Numbered from the stretch's first letter, positions 1 through 6,329 are shown. The stretch: DNA of 6,329 nucleotides from Betaproteobacteria bacterium (GCA_016717855.1 JADKEV010000055.1:1-6329); one strand, 5' to 3'. The notes: generated by a model from the letters alone, not told the origin. Made by a program: numbers and translations.

Positions 1-42
1 TCGCTGCGCCGCCGGAAAGATGGTTTTGCACCGATAACGCCG

Positions 43-305
43 ATGACCAATCCGGACCCGACCACGAACACTGAACGCCGGGAACATTTTGCGCATGAAG
101 CCGACATCGGCGTGCGCGGATTCCGGGCCCGATCACTTGCGACTGCGTTCGCGCAGGCCGCCATCGCGTTGACCGCGGTGGTCTGCGATCCAGTCGACGT
201 CCAGCGCACTGAAAGCGCGAAGCTTCGAGTGCGAGGCGCCGGATCGCGAGGATCTGTTGCTGGTTGAATGGCTGGACGCGCTGGCGAACCGGCGAATTCT
301 GACGC
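43..305 (+). pseudogene. Archease remnant (N-terminal half)
   Basis: Archease is a small metal-binding partner that speeds up guanylation and turnover of the RNA ligase RtcB. From the ATG at 43 the reading contains HFAHEADIGVRGF followed by LATAFAQAAIALTAVV and CDP, which matches the family's N-terminal metal-site region (H..ADIG) and first helix. Near 228 one extra base shifts the frame. The homologous text then continues one frame over as LRCEAPDRED and LLLVEWLDAL (about 230-280), the conserved middle of archease. After about 300 the match stops, so the C-terminal half of a roughly 140-residue protein is missing, and rtcB sequence follows at once. No clear ribosome binding site precedes 43, so the start is the likeliest rather than proven. 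Family identity is from motif recognition; loss of function is inferred from the shift and truncation. Confidence 0.8.
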
Positions 306-838
306 ACCTGACGCCGTTGGCTTTTCGCGAGGTGTTGCCGCAGGCGGACTTGGCCACTGCTCCCCGAGCTGTCGCACCACACCTGCAAGGTCGAAACCCG
401 ACGACCCGGACGGACGCCGCAGGGCGTTGTTTGTCCACCGCAGGGAGCAGCTGACTTTCAGGCCGGGTCATCCGGACTTGCCGGACGGCCTGCGTGCGGC
501 CGGCCGGTGCTGATCGGCAGCAGCATGAGCACAAGATCCCATGTTCCCGCCGGCACCGCTACCGGCATGGAACGGGCGTTCAGTTCGGCATGCCACGGCG
601 CTTCAGCCGCGCCATGACCCGCCATGAGGCCACCCGCAAGTGGCAGGGCAGAGACGTGGTCCGCGAACTGGCCAGGAGGAGAATCCTGATCCGCAGCCCG
701 TCGTTGCGCGGCGGCGTCGCCCATAGCGGGGCGCTGGGCGCCTACCAGAACCTGAGCGCGGTGGTCGACGCCGCCGAAGAGGCGCGACCTGCGAAGAAAG
801 TCCAACGGCTCGGACCGATGGTCTGCATCAAGGGTTGG
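306..838 (+). pseudogene. rtcB: RNA-splicing ligase RtcB remnant (C-terminal third)
   Basis: RtcB joins RNA 2',3'-cyclic phosphate or 3'-phosphate ends to 5'-OH ends, using GTP and Mn2+. The remnant must be read in several frames. LSHHTCKVE lies near 369-395, and DPDGRRRALFVHR starts at 403 in the next frame. VLIGSSMSTRSH and TATGMERAFSSACHGA run from 507 in the first frame. RAMTRHEATRKWQGRD, RILIRSPSLRG, GAYQNLSAVVDAAEEA and MVCIKG run from about 602 to 835 in the third. The CHGA segment carries the histidine that becomes guanylated (codon 594-596), but the frame breaks right after it, and the usual KGATR motif after FVHR is scrambled. About 300 N-terminal residues of a roughly 480-residue protein, with most Mn ligands, are absent. 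The position after CIKG where a stop is expected reads TGG (836-838); the next in-frame stop is at 896-898. It lies directly behind archease, the common operon order. Confidence 0.87.
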
Positions 839-1510
839 CGTTTGTGTGCCGCCGGAGATGGCAGGAGAACCACTGTCCGGCAAGCTGCGCCACCCTGATC
901 CAGCGTGCCCGGTTCCTCGAACAGGTGCGTGGCGCCCCTGGCAATCACTGATTCCCGCGCTGGCGGTGGGTCGGCGCCGTCGCGCCAATTCGTTCAGCAA
1001 TATGACTTCACGGTCAGATCCACCGACGATCAGCAACGTCGGCGCAATAACGCGTCGGAGCAGTTCGTACGCGGCGAGGTCGGGCCAGCCACCACGCGAG
1101 ACCACCGCGTTAATGTGTCTTTCGGCATGCTGGCGGCGACACGCAGCGCCGAGGCCGCGCCGAGTGCTGGCACCGAAAAGACCGATGGGCGGTGCGCGCG
1201 TCGAAGACTGCCCGCGCACGACGCGCACCGCCTGCCCCGGGCGGGCGGTCCAGCGAGCGGATGTCGAAGCGCTTCTCCCCGGTCCAGATCCTCGTCAGCC
1301 GTGAGCAGGTCCAGCAGCAGCGTGCCCAGTCCGAGCTGTCACCGCTCGGAAAGCCACATAACGGTTGCGCCTTGACGGGCAAGCCAGAGCCGCTGCCATG
1401 CCGGAGCTTACCACCACGCCGTCTGCCCGCGGCGGCAGTTCGAGCACGCCTTCGCGCGTGACCTTGTCCGCCGGAATCGACACCGCAGGCTGACCGCCGG
1501 CGACACTCAT
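828..1510 (-). pseudogene. Dienelactone hydrolase-type alpha/beta hydrolase, frameshifted
   Basis: This is an alpha/beta hydrolase of the dienelactone hydrolase type that often follows, or is fused to, a phosphoribosyltransferase; the substrate is not established. The ATG at 1510 gives MSVAGGQPAVSIPADKV and EGVLELPPRADGVVV. The AHGSGSS-like and RNRYVA segments follow in mixed frames. LLLDLLTADEDLDR and KRFDIRSL lie around 1260-1330, and IGLFGAST near 1165-1190 holds the nucleophile serine (codon 1168-1166). AVVSRGGWPDLAAYELL and APTLLIVGGSDREV follow, then GATHLFEEPGTL with the catalytic histidine (codon 927-925). VAQLAGQWFS then leads to TGA at 830-828. Serine, aspartate and histidine positions all survive, but at least four single-base shifts break the frame, including one extra base just after the nucleophile elbow. 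The tail overlaps the end of rtcB by a few bases, a convergent arrangement. Confidence 0.85.
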
Positions 1511-1522
1511 GGATTGGCCCCG

Positions 1523-2087
1523 CTATGCCGGACCTGTACCCCTCCTGAGAATGGCGGTGTGACCTGCATCCTCCACCTGCGCGAACTCGCCGGTAAAACT
1601 GTCCGACCGCATAGAACTGGTTCGGGGCCGCGAAGACTACCCTTCGTCGGCTAATGACTGGACGCGTTCGAGGCTGTCCGGGGCGGCGACGGGTATAGCG
1701 CAGATCAGGCGCTGCGGCTTTCCAGGCGCGCACCGCGTGCAATGCGGCAATCATGCTGGCACGGGTCGCGGAAGCCCGTCGTCGACCCCGATCACGATCC
1801 TGCCTTTAGGGTCGAAGCGGCGGACAAACGAGGGTGTATTAGGCGCAGCGCTTGCACCCAGCGTTTTCCATTGCGCCTGCTTTTCCCGCCCTGTCGGTGG
1901 TGATATCGGCACCGGCCGAGGCAGCGTGCTTGGCGATATAGGCCATCACAGATTCATCGACCGCGCCCACCGCAAATTCCGGATGGAACAGCGCCCAGTT
2001 TGCAGGATCGGGGATTCTGGCCGCGGTAACGACAACGCCTTGGCGAGTTGCCGCGCTGCGTCCATCCGGGATTGGAAGAGATGTCAT
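1523..2087 (-). pseudogene. Phosphoribosyltransferase-like protein, frameshifted and internally deleted
   Basis: This is a PRTase-fold protein of the type paired with dienelactone hydrolases; its true substrate is unknown in most genomes. A start at ATG 2087 gives MTSLP, then one frame over MDAARQLAKALSL. About 60 residues expected next (the region with the GGVPV motif) are missing. The match resumes as HPEFAVGAVDE, then AYIAKHAASAGAD. RIVIGVDDGL followed by RASMIAALHAVRAW (about 1725-1795) is the PRPP-binding loop. AAPDSLERVQSLADE, then AAPNQFYAVGQFYR and a final TAILRR lead to TAG at 1525-1523. I count at least five frame changes. The hydrolase start lies 12 bases downstream, so the pair was probably one operon. 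Its 5' end lies back to back with the leuC remnant, with no promoter region left between them. Confidence 0.82.
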
Positions 2088-2114
2088 TACCGCCGCATCG
2101 TGCGCCGGTTGCCG

Positions 2115-2640
2115 CCGCGGACTTTGCACCGGTCAAAGACCGCGGCTCTCGCGGCCTGCCCGAGGAGTTCGGCGGCCGGGCGCTGCGATACATGGGACTC
2201 CAGCCGGACAGCCCATCGCAGGCGTGCCCGATCGAGGCGGCGCTACATGGGTTCCTACGGACAGCCGCCTGTCGGACCTGCGCATGCGCCGAAGAAGGGT
2301 GCTGCCAGGGGCCGGAAATTAGCGCCGGGCGTGCTGGCCATCTTAGTCCCCGGATCGGTGAAGGTGCGTTGATGCCGCCGCCGGGGCCGAGGTTGGACCG
2401 CATCTTCATCGAGGCCGGTTTCCCAACCGAATAGCGCGTGAGCGGTTGCTCTCCACCTGAGTCTACAGCTTAGCTCCGGACGGCTTTCAGGGTGCCAAGC
2501 GCGTGATCAGCACGACGAACCGGAATTTCGGGAACAGGCGGGGCCTGGCGTGCAAACGCACCTGGCCAGCCAGCCACGGTCGCGGCTCCTCGGCGGTCAG
2601 GGGTGCATCAACGACCCGCGTCCGCTGCTCAGGTGGGGGA
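2115..2640 (+). pseudogene. leuC: 3-isopropylmalate dehydratase large subunit remnant (C-terminal part)
   Basis: LeuC carries the [4Fe-4S] cluster of the enzyme that converts 2- to 3-isopropylmalate in leucine synthesis. Recognisable parts in shifting frames are ALRYMGLQPDSP (about 2188-2220) and a degraded GSCTNSR region, where GGTTCC is followed by TAC instead of a Cys codon. RLSDLR, GRKLAPGVLAILVPGSVKV and LDRIFIEAGF (about 2395-2420) come next. A Trp codon of the EWR motif has become TAG at 2432-2434. SGC follows with its Cys at 2447-2449, but the second Cys of the CSMC motif is lost. ISTTNRNF and RTHLASPA-like text continues to about 2600. Two of the three cluster cysteines are therefore gone, as is roughly the first 60% of a 470-residue protein. 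Homologous aconitase-family dehydratases cannot be fully excluded, but adjacency to leuD fits leuC. Confidence 0.85.
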
Positions 2641-2644
2641 CGCC

Positions 2645-3115
2645 ATGGAGGCTTCAGAAAGCATCAGGGGAGCGGCGCCGCTCTATCTCGCGAACATCGA
2701 TACCGACACCCCTGATCCGTCCTTGATCCGCTAACGCTTCGCGCGAAGGCTACGGGCCCAAGCTGCTCACCGGCTGGCGATACGCGGCCGACGGCAAGGC
2801 CGGAAGTGGCCGACTTCCATCCTGAACCGGCCGCCGTGGCGCGACAGCTGCATCCCTGATCGCCGGCGGGAACTTCGGCTGGCTCGTGGACAGGGAAATG
2901 GCGGTGTAGGCGGTGCGGCAATTTCGGGTTCCGCTGCGTCGTTGCCCTTCATTCGCGCCGATCTTCCGGCGGAACTACCTGCCCAATGGGGTTCTGCACC
3001 AATCACGTTTGGCTGCCGAGGCTCGTCGAGCAACTGGCGCAGAATGCCGAGGCCAGCCCGCGGGACTGGATTGTGGACCTGCGACGGCTGCGTGACCGAT
3101 CCACTCGGGCCGGCG
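2645..3115 (+). pseudogene. leuD: 3-isopropylmalate dehydratase small subunit remnant
   Basis: LeuD supplies the swivelling domain that completes the isopropylmalate dehydratase active site. The ATG at 2645 opens MEASESIRGAAPLYL and ANIDTD, very close to the family start, but this frame ends at TAA 2732-2734 after 29 codons. Further matches are EGYGPKLLTGWRYAADGKA (2745-2800), FILNRPPWRDSC and IAGGNFG (about 2861-2880). The GCGSSREH substrate loop that should follow is corrupted to GWLVDREM. The next Trp codon of AVWAL has become TAG (2907-2909). Later pieces are APSFAPIFF-like text, NYLPNGVL, LVEQLAQNAEASPRDWIVDL and VTDPLG (to about 3110). The last 30 or so residues of a roughly 200-residue protein are missing, and the opposing dehydrogenase remnant begins there. 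It follows leuC with almost no gap, as in the usual operon. Confidence 0.86.
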
Positions 3116-3119
3116 GCAG

Positions 3120-3775
3120 TTCGGCAACAGCGGGAGCTGGCGCATCGGCGTGCGCAATTTCGAGCGACCAGCCATCGGTGTCGCGGGATACGATGCGCGC
3201 CCCGGTGGTTGCGCACGACCGCGCCCAGCCGTTCGGCGTCGAGGACGGCGTCGATGCAGACCCGCTCCGGCCAGTCAAACTGTTATTCGCGATACCATCG
3301 CCACCGATTCGAGCGATTGAGGATCGCGGATCCAGCGCATGAACGGCATGCGCTGCGCGGCCTCGCGGGCACGCGCTAGCGGATCGAGCAGCGGCCGCCC
3401 GGCCCCAGGCGATCGAGCAATCGAAACGCCAGGTCGGTCTGCCAGCCGCGATACGGACCCCAGGAATATCGGAAAGCAGAAGCGCATCGCCGGCGCCTGC
3501 TTCCGCGGAAGTGCCCACGAATTCGGCCCGCGCCTCCATTCCCTTCCTGGCCGCGTAGGGCGGCGGCCAGCCGGCTCGGATAACGAACGAAATCCGAACG
3601 GCGACCGCCCCGGCGCGGTAGCATAACCGCAATGGAGGCGGCTCGACCGGCCACTCGGTCCCGACCGAAATCACCTTATCGACCAGCAGCACAGAATAGC
3701 CCCGCGGCGGCTGGGTGCTTGTGCCGCCTCGCGCCGTTGATCCACGCCGCCAATGACGGCGACAGATACCGCACC
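3120..3775 (-). pseudogene. FAD-dependent glycerol-3-phosphate dehydrogenase-like remnant (N-terminal half)
   Basis: Enzymes of this family oxidise sn-glycerol 3-phosphate to dihydroxyacetone phosphate at the membrane and pass electrons to quinone. Reading leftward, VAVIGG (3764-3748) and INGA begin the FAD-binding Rossmann motif. GYSVLLVDK and DFGSGPSGRSSRLHCGY (near 3700-3620) match the segment that follows the dinucleotide fold. MEARAEFVGTSAE, MRFCFPIF, then GWQTDLAFRLLDRLGPGG lie at about 3540-3400. AAQRMPFMRWIRDPQSLES, DWPERVCIDAVLDAERLG and AVVRNH run to about 3195. DTDGWSLEIA is the last piece I trust. At least five frame changes occur, and the C-terminal half of a roughly 500-residue protein is absent, cut at the tail-to-tail junction with leuD. 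A clear start codon is not visible. Another FAD oxidoreductase of the DAO superfamily is the main alternative. Confidence 0.72.
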
Positions 3776-4208
3776 TGACAATGACGGCCAGCGATTTCAG
3801 AGGATGGGAAATCCGACGGCACGACCCCAGTATCCGCGGCCGCTGCACCTCGTCAACAGCGTGTCACGGCAGTCGAATACGGACGAAATTCCGCTGCCGC
3901 GCAGCTGTCGACTCCGCAAGTGCGGCAGACCGGGCGTTGACCGAGGGGGCCGCGTTTGATCGGCGCTCATCGGGCGCCATGGTTTTTCAGCCAGCGGCGG
4001 GCGCACAGCAGCGATTGGCTGGATGCCTGATCCATGTCGAAATACAGGTCAGGTGCCCGCAGCGCCGATGAAGGTCATGTTGGGCGGTTTGGCGGCCGTT
4101 TCGCCGGTAACGCCGGGGGAATGGCCTGACCACGCCGGCGCGCAGTTCCTCCTGCTCCCGCGAACCCGGCGCCGACGACGAGCAATGGCCGCTTCCGGGA
4201 CCGGCGCG
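3776..4208. other. Region without an identifiable gene
   Basis: About 430 bases lie between the end of the glycosyltransferase gene and the dehydrogenase remnant. No open frame here gives a protein I recognise. The minus strand has short suggestive stretches in different frames: RPLLVVGAGFAG (about 4195-4155), KPPNMTFIGAAG (about 4095-4058), PDLYFDMDQAS and LLCARRWLKNHGAR (about 4050-3980), and SVFDCRDTLLTR (about 3885-3845). The last faintly resembles the first motif of HAD phosphatases. Together they hint at one more decayed minus-strand gene downstream of the glycosyltransferase, but I cannot name it. I see no strong hairpin terminator after the TGA at 4211-4209. Confidence 0.4.
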
Positions 4209-5411
4209 TCAGGGCGCGCAGCGGGCGTTGGTGGCAACCATGCGCGCGTAGACGGCAAGCCGCCGCAGCGACTCGCGCATCGCGAAGACGGGGTCCAGCG
4301 CGCGCCAGGCGGCCTCGGTGTGCTCCAGAGCCTGCTCCGGCCCCGCCAGCAAGGCTTCGACCGCGGCCCGGATCGACTGCGGTTCGAAGCGGAACGCATA
4401 ACGCTCCAGCCCGGCCATGTGTCGGCGGGAAAAGGCATTGGAGTCCGCCACCGGCACCACGTTGGCGGCCAGCGCAAAGAAGCTGCGGTCGTGCACGGAT
4501 TCATCGATCAGGGGATTGGTGGACAGGCAGCCCAGGTATCCGGGCAGCAGCGTGGTCATCCGATTCCAGTCGGCAGGTCCCTTGTAAGCCGCCGATCCCC
4601 CGCTCCAGTCGATGTGTTCCCAGCCCGTGCCGTAGACATCCACCGGGTACCGCAGCACCGTGTCCACCACGAGGCTTGCGCGGCGAAATCTGACATAGGT
4701 ATCAACCTCGCGGATCAGGTTCAGGGTGAGCTCGCTGTTACCGTCGAGCAACAAGCCGTGCGGCTCGGCCAGGCGCCCCAACACCTCGAGGAAGTCTGCC
4801 GTGCTGCGGTGATAGAGTTCCTCGGCCGCTGCGAACACGAGCTCGCGCAGCGGCGGGACAAAGCTGCGCCAGCGTGCCTCGATGCTGTTGGTGTCGGCGC
4901 CGCTCTTGGTGAACACAATGCGACCGTTGCGCGCTCGCGCCGGCAGCGGTGCGCCGGCAAAAATGCGCCGCGGCGGAATGCCCATGTGCAGGAAGCACGC
5001 GGACCCGTTGGCATTGAAGTGCCGCATCGCATAACGCGCGTGGTCGGGAAACACGTAGCCGTGCAGCAGATAGCGATTGCGGATCGCGTGCCGGTTGGGG
5101 AAGTAGCAGGGATGGTCGCAGTTCCAGTCAAAAAACGGGATCTTGACCGCCTCCCAAAGCAGGTGTTTGTCCCCCGTGGTCAGATCCGCCCCCACCCCCG
5201 ACATGCCCAGCGCGAACAGCGCGCCGCCGCCCACGGCGGCGTTCAGTTTGTCCTGCCAGCCGGGGTGATCGATCACGACGGTGTGGACCTCATGGCCGTC
5301 GGCGGCAAACTCTTCTCCGGCCAGCCGCAAAAAGCCGCGGAGCGAGTCGTAGGCGCTGCCGGACCACTGCAACAGGAGAATTCGTCCGGGCTTGTTTGCG
5401 GTCTCGGGCAC
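4209..5411 (-). CDS. CgeB-like glycosyltransferase
   Basis: This 400-residue, uninterrupted protein is the only long intact gene in the window. It begins at GTG 5411; an ATG two codons upstream is followed directly by TGA, which excludes a longer start there. Residues 10-60 form a first Rossmann-like unit (RILLLQWSGSAYDSLRGF, later EVHTVVIDHPGW). Residues 90-105 read KIPFFDWNCDHPCYFP, resembling the D-H-P stretch seen in CgeB-type glycosyltransferases. Residues 256-264 (PVDVYGTGW) and 285-325 (LLPGYLGCLSTNP, DESVHDRSFFALAANVVPV) match the C-terminal Glyco_trans_1_2 domain, which binds the nucleotide sugar in GT-B enzymes. There is no signal peptide or membrane segment, so it should be cytosolic. 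Donor, acceptor and product are unknown; surface polysaccharide, glycan or flagellin modification are possibilities. Its neighbours are decayed and give no pathway context. The family call is by motif; that the gene is still under selection is inferred from its integrity. Confidence 0.72.
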   Translation of the reverse strand: MPETANKPGRILLLQWSGSAYDSLRGFLRLAGEEFAADGHEVHTVVIDHPGWQDKLNAAVGGGALFALGMSGVGADLTTGDKHLLWEAVKIPFFDWNCDHPCYFPNRHAIRNRYLLHGYVFPDHARYAMRHFNANGSACFLHMGIPPRRIFAGAPLPARARNGRIVFTKSGADTNSIEARWRSFVPPLRELVFAAAEELYHRSTADFLEVLGRLAEPHGLLLDGNSELTLNLIREVDTYVRFRRASLVVDTVLRYPVDVYGTGWEHIDWSGGSAAYKGPADWNRMTTLLPGYLGCLSTNPLIDESVHDRSFFALAANVVPVADSNAFSRRHMAGLERYAFRFEPQSIRAAVEALLAGPEQALEHTEAAWRALDPVFAMRESLRRLAVYARMVATNARCAP

Positions 5412-5418
5412 TCACATT

Positions 5419-5424
5419 TCCTTT
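5419..5424 (-). promoter_or_regulatory. Ribosome binding site of the glycosyltransferase
   Basis: On the minus strand AAAGGA precedes the GTG at 5411 by about seven bases, an ordinary Shine-Dalgarno placement. It decides in favour of the GTG start, since the nearby in-frame ATG runs into a stop at once. Confidence 0.65.
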
Positions 5425-5452
5425 CGGATTGGGTCGGACCGTCACGCCGTTC

Positions 5453-5644
5453 CTACCGCAGGTTTTCCTCAGTGTACAAGGTCAGCTCCAGCAGTTGATC
5501 GGGGTGAATGCCGATGAAGTTCTTGATGCCCGGAAGGATGCCTCTACCAATACTTCGGTGCCCGCTTCGGCGAACAGCGTCGCCCGCTGCGAGATGCGAT
5601 AAGTCGGGTCACCCTTTTCAGGTGTATTTGCCAAGTGCGCCCAT
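5453..5644 (-). pseudogene. Small protein of unknown function, twice frameshifted
   Basis: Starting at ATG 5644, the first frame gives MGALGKYT and then TGA (5620-5618). Moving one frame over, the reading continues as TPEKGDPTYRISQRATLF and AEAGTEVLVE. A second shift near 5545-5540 leads to GILPGIKNFIGIHPDQLL and ELTLYTEENLR, ending at TAG 5455-5453. The two shifts cancel, and the restored product would be about 64 residues: soluble, mixed charge, no membrane segment. The text looks protein-like throughout, with a natural start and stop, but I do not recognise the family. It starts 13 bases after the stop of the ABC_sub_bind remnant and ends about 40 bases before the glycosyltransferase start, so the three could have been co-transcribed. 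It could also be the tail of a larger protein whose front has been lost. Confidence 0.45.
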
Positions 5645-5657
5645 CGTCGCTGACCCC

Positions 5658-6329
5658 TCACTGAATCACCTCGTCGGCGCGCTGTAACAGCGACTGCGGA
5701 ATCAATCGCCGAGAGCCTTCGCGGTCTTAAGATTGATCACCAGCTCGAACTTGGTCGGCTGCTCCACGGGCAGGTCGCCGGGCTTTGCACCCTTCAGGAT
5801 CTTGTCCACGTACACGGCGCTGCGCCGGTAGAGATCAAGAAAGCTCGCCCCGTAAGACATGAGACCCCCGGCCTCCACACTCTCCCTGACGCCGTATGCT
5901 GCCGGCAGGCGGCTCCTGGCTGCGAGGTCTGCGAGTCGTGTTCGGTGGAGGTTGAACACCGTATCTGCCACCACGAGGAGTGCTCCCACGCGCTCTTTGG
6001 CCATCGCCGCGAATGCGCCGTCGAACTCGTTCGGGGCTCGGGCTTCAGGAGTTGAAGCTCCACTCCCAACGACCGGCCGCGACGTTCACTTCTCTTATCG
6101 CGAGCTGGTGGTACGCATTGGCCGGGTTCGAGAGGATGGCCACACGGCGGATCTTAGGGACGGTCTCCTTGAGCAGCTCCAGTTGTTTTGGCGACGATTT
6201 CCAGGCCGGCGCTTTGCCCGCACCCCTGTGACGTTCCCGCCTGGGCGCGCGAGGCTCGCGATGGGCCCGGTGCCAACAGGATCGCGAACGGTAATCATGA
6301 CGATGGGGATCGTCTCGGTGGCGTTCCTG
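5658..6329 (-). pseudogene. ABC transporter substrate-binding protein (ABC_sub_bind family), frameshifted and cut by window edge
   Basis: Proteins of this family are periplasmic or lipid-anchored solute binders of ABC uptake systems, common in beta- and alphaproteobacteria; the ligand is seldom known. The reading enters from the right edge as TETIPIVMITVRDPVGTG, then IASLARPGGNVTGV, and breaks near 6213. In other frames it continues as LEIVAK, QLELLKETVPKIRRVAILSN and PANAYHQLAIREVNVAAGRW. GVELQLL and APNEFDGAFAAMAKERVGAL follow. A long clean stretch (6004 to about 5705) includes RLPAAYGVRESVEAGGLMSYG, LDLYRRSAVYVDKILKGAKP, DLPVEQPTKFELVINLKTA and KALG. A last shift near 5703 leads to LIPQSLLQRADEVIQ and TGA at 5660-5658, the typical family ending. 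At least four indels lie within about 670 bases. The N-terminal third, with any signal peptide, lies beyond the window. Confidence 0.9.

Noticed and set aside
458..1228. 256-codon minus-strand open frame read as one protein
   Set aside because: Only its first part (about 1228-1000) carries hydrolase motifs; the rest is out of frame with the hydrolase and then antisense to rtcB. It is a chance fusion of frames.
1737..2372. 211-codon plus-strand open frame
   Set aside because: Its first two thirds are antisense to the phosphoribosyltransferase; only the final part is leuC sequence in one of its frames.
43..3775. Programmed frameshifting or a recoded gene system as the cause of the many frame changes
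   Set aside because: The shifts occur at unrelated sequences, in both directions, in unrelated genes, and come with large deletions and loss of catalytic residues. Decay or sequence error explains them better.
3003..3848. 281-codon minus-strand open frame read as one protein
   Set aside because: It contains pieces of the dehydrogenase in frame only here and there, and its last part is antisense to leuD. It is not a real product.
4721..5131. 136-codon minus-strand open frame inside the glycosyltransferase
   Set aside because: Out-of-frame shadow, Thr/Arg/Ser-rich, no motifs and no ribosome binding site.
4023..5498. Open frame of 491 codons on the plus strand, opposite the glycosyltransferase
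   Set aside because: It is longer than the gene it opposes but matches no family I know, has a low-complexity, His/Gln/Arg-rich composition typical of GC-rich antisense frames, and has no ribosome binding site. The minus-strand frame carries clear family motifs.

Overview
The window is GC-rich DNA that looks proteobacterial, most likely beta- or gammaproteobacterial. I infer this from the kinds of genes present (archease next to rtcB, a phosphoribosyltransferase/dienelactone hydrolase pair, leuCD, an ABC_sub_bind periplasmic protein), not from a database search. Its main character is decay. Only one long gene is clearly intact. Nearly every other recognisable gene can be read only by changing frame repeatedly, and several have also lost large pieces or carry nonsense codons.

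Layout, left to right. Positions 43-305 (+) hold the N-terminal half of an archease, running directly into the C-terminal third of the RNA ligase gene rtcB (306-838, +). Converging on it from the right are a dienelactone hydrolase-type alpha/beta hydrolase (1510 to 828, -) and, upstream of that, a phosphoribosyltransferase (2087 to 1523, -); both are frameshifted. Next come remnants of leuC (about 2115-2640, +, C-terminal part only) and leuD (2645 to about 3115, +), the two subunits of 3-isopropylmalate dehydratase. leuD runs tail to tail into the N-terminal half of a FAD-dependent glycerol-3-phosphate dehydrogenase-like gene (about 3775 to 3120, -). About 430 bases (3776-4208) hold nothing I can identify.

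Positions 5411 to 4209 (-) encode an uninterrupted 400-residue CgeB-like glycosyltransferase with a GTG start and a good ribosome binding site. Upstream of it are a small frameshifted ORF of unknown function (5644 to 5453, -) and the C-terminal two thirds of an ABC_sub_bind family periplasmic substrate-binding protein (6329 to 5658, -), also frameshifted and running off the window edge.

The genes do not form one pathway. They were once ordinary housekeeping or metabolic loci (RNA repair, leucine synthesis, glycerol phosphate oxidation, uptake), now apparently non-functional, which suggests a lineage undergoing genome erosion such as a recently host-restricted bacterium. The alternative is a poor long-read consensus. 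The intact 1.2-kb gene, two Trp-to-amber changes and the large internal deletions argue against a purely technical origin but do not exclude it. I see no RNA gene, CRISPR array, insertion sequence or convincing terminator, and no evidence of a new biological system.
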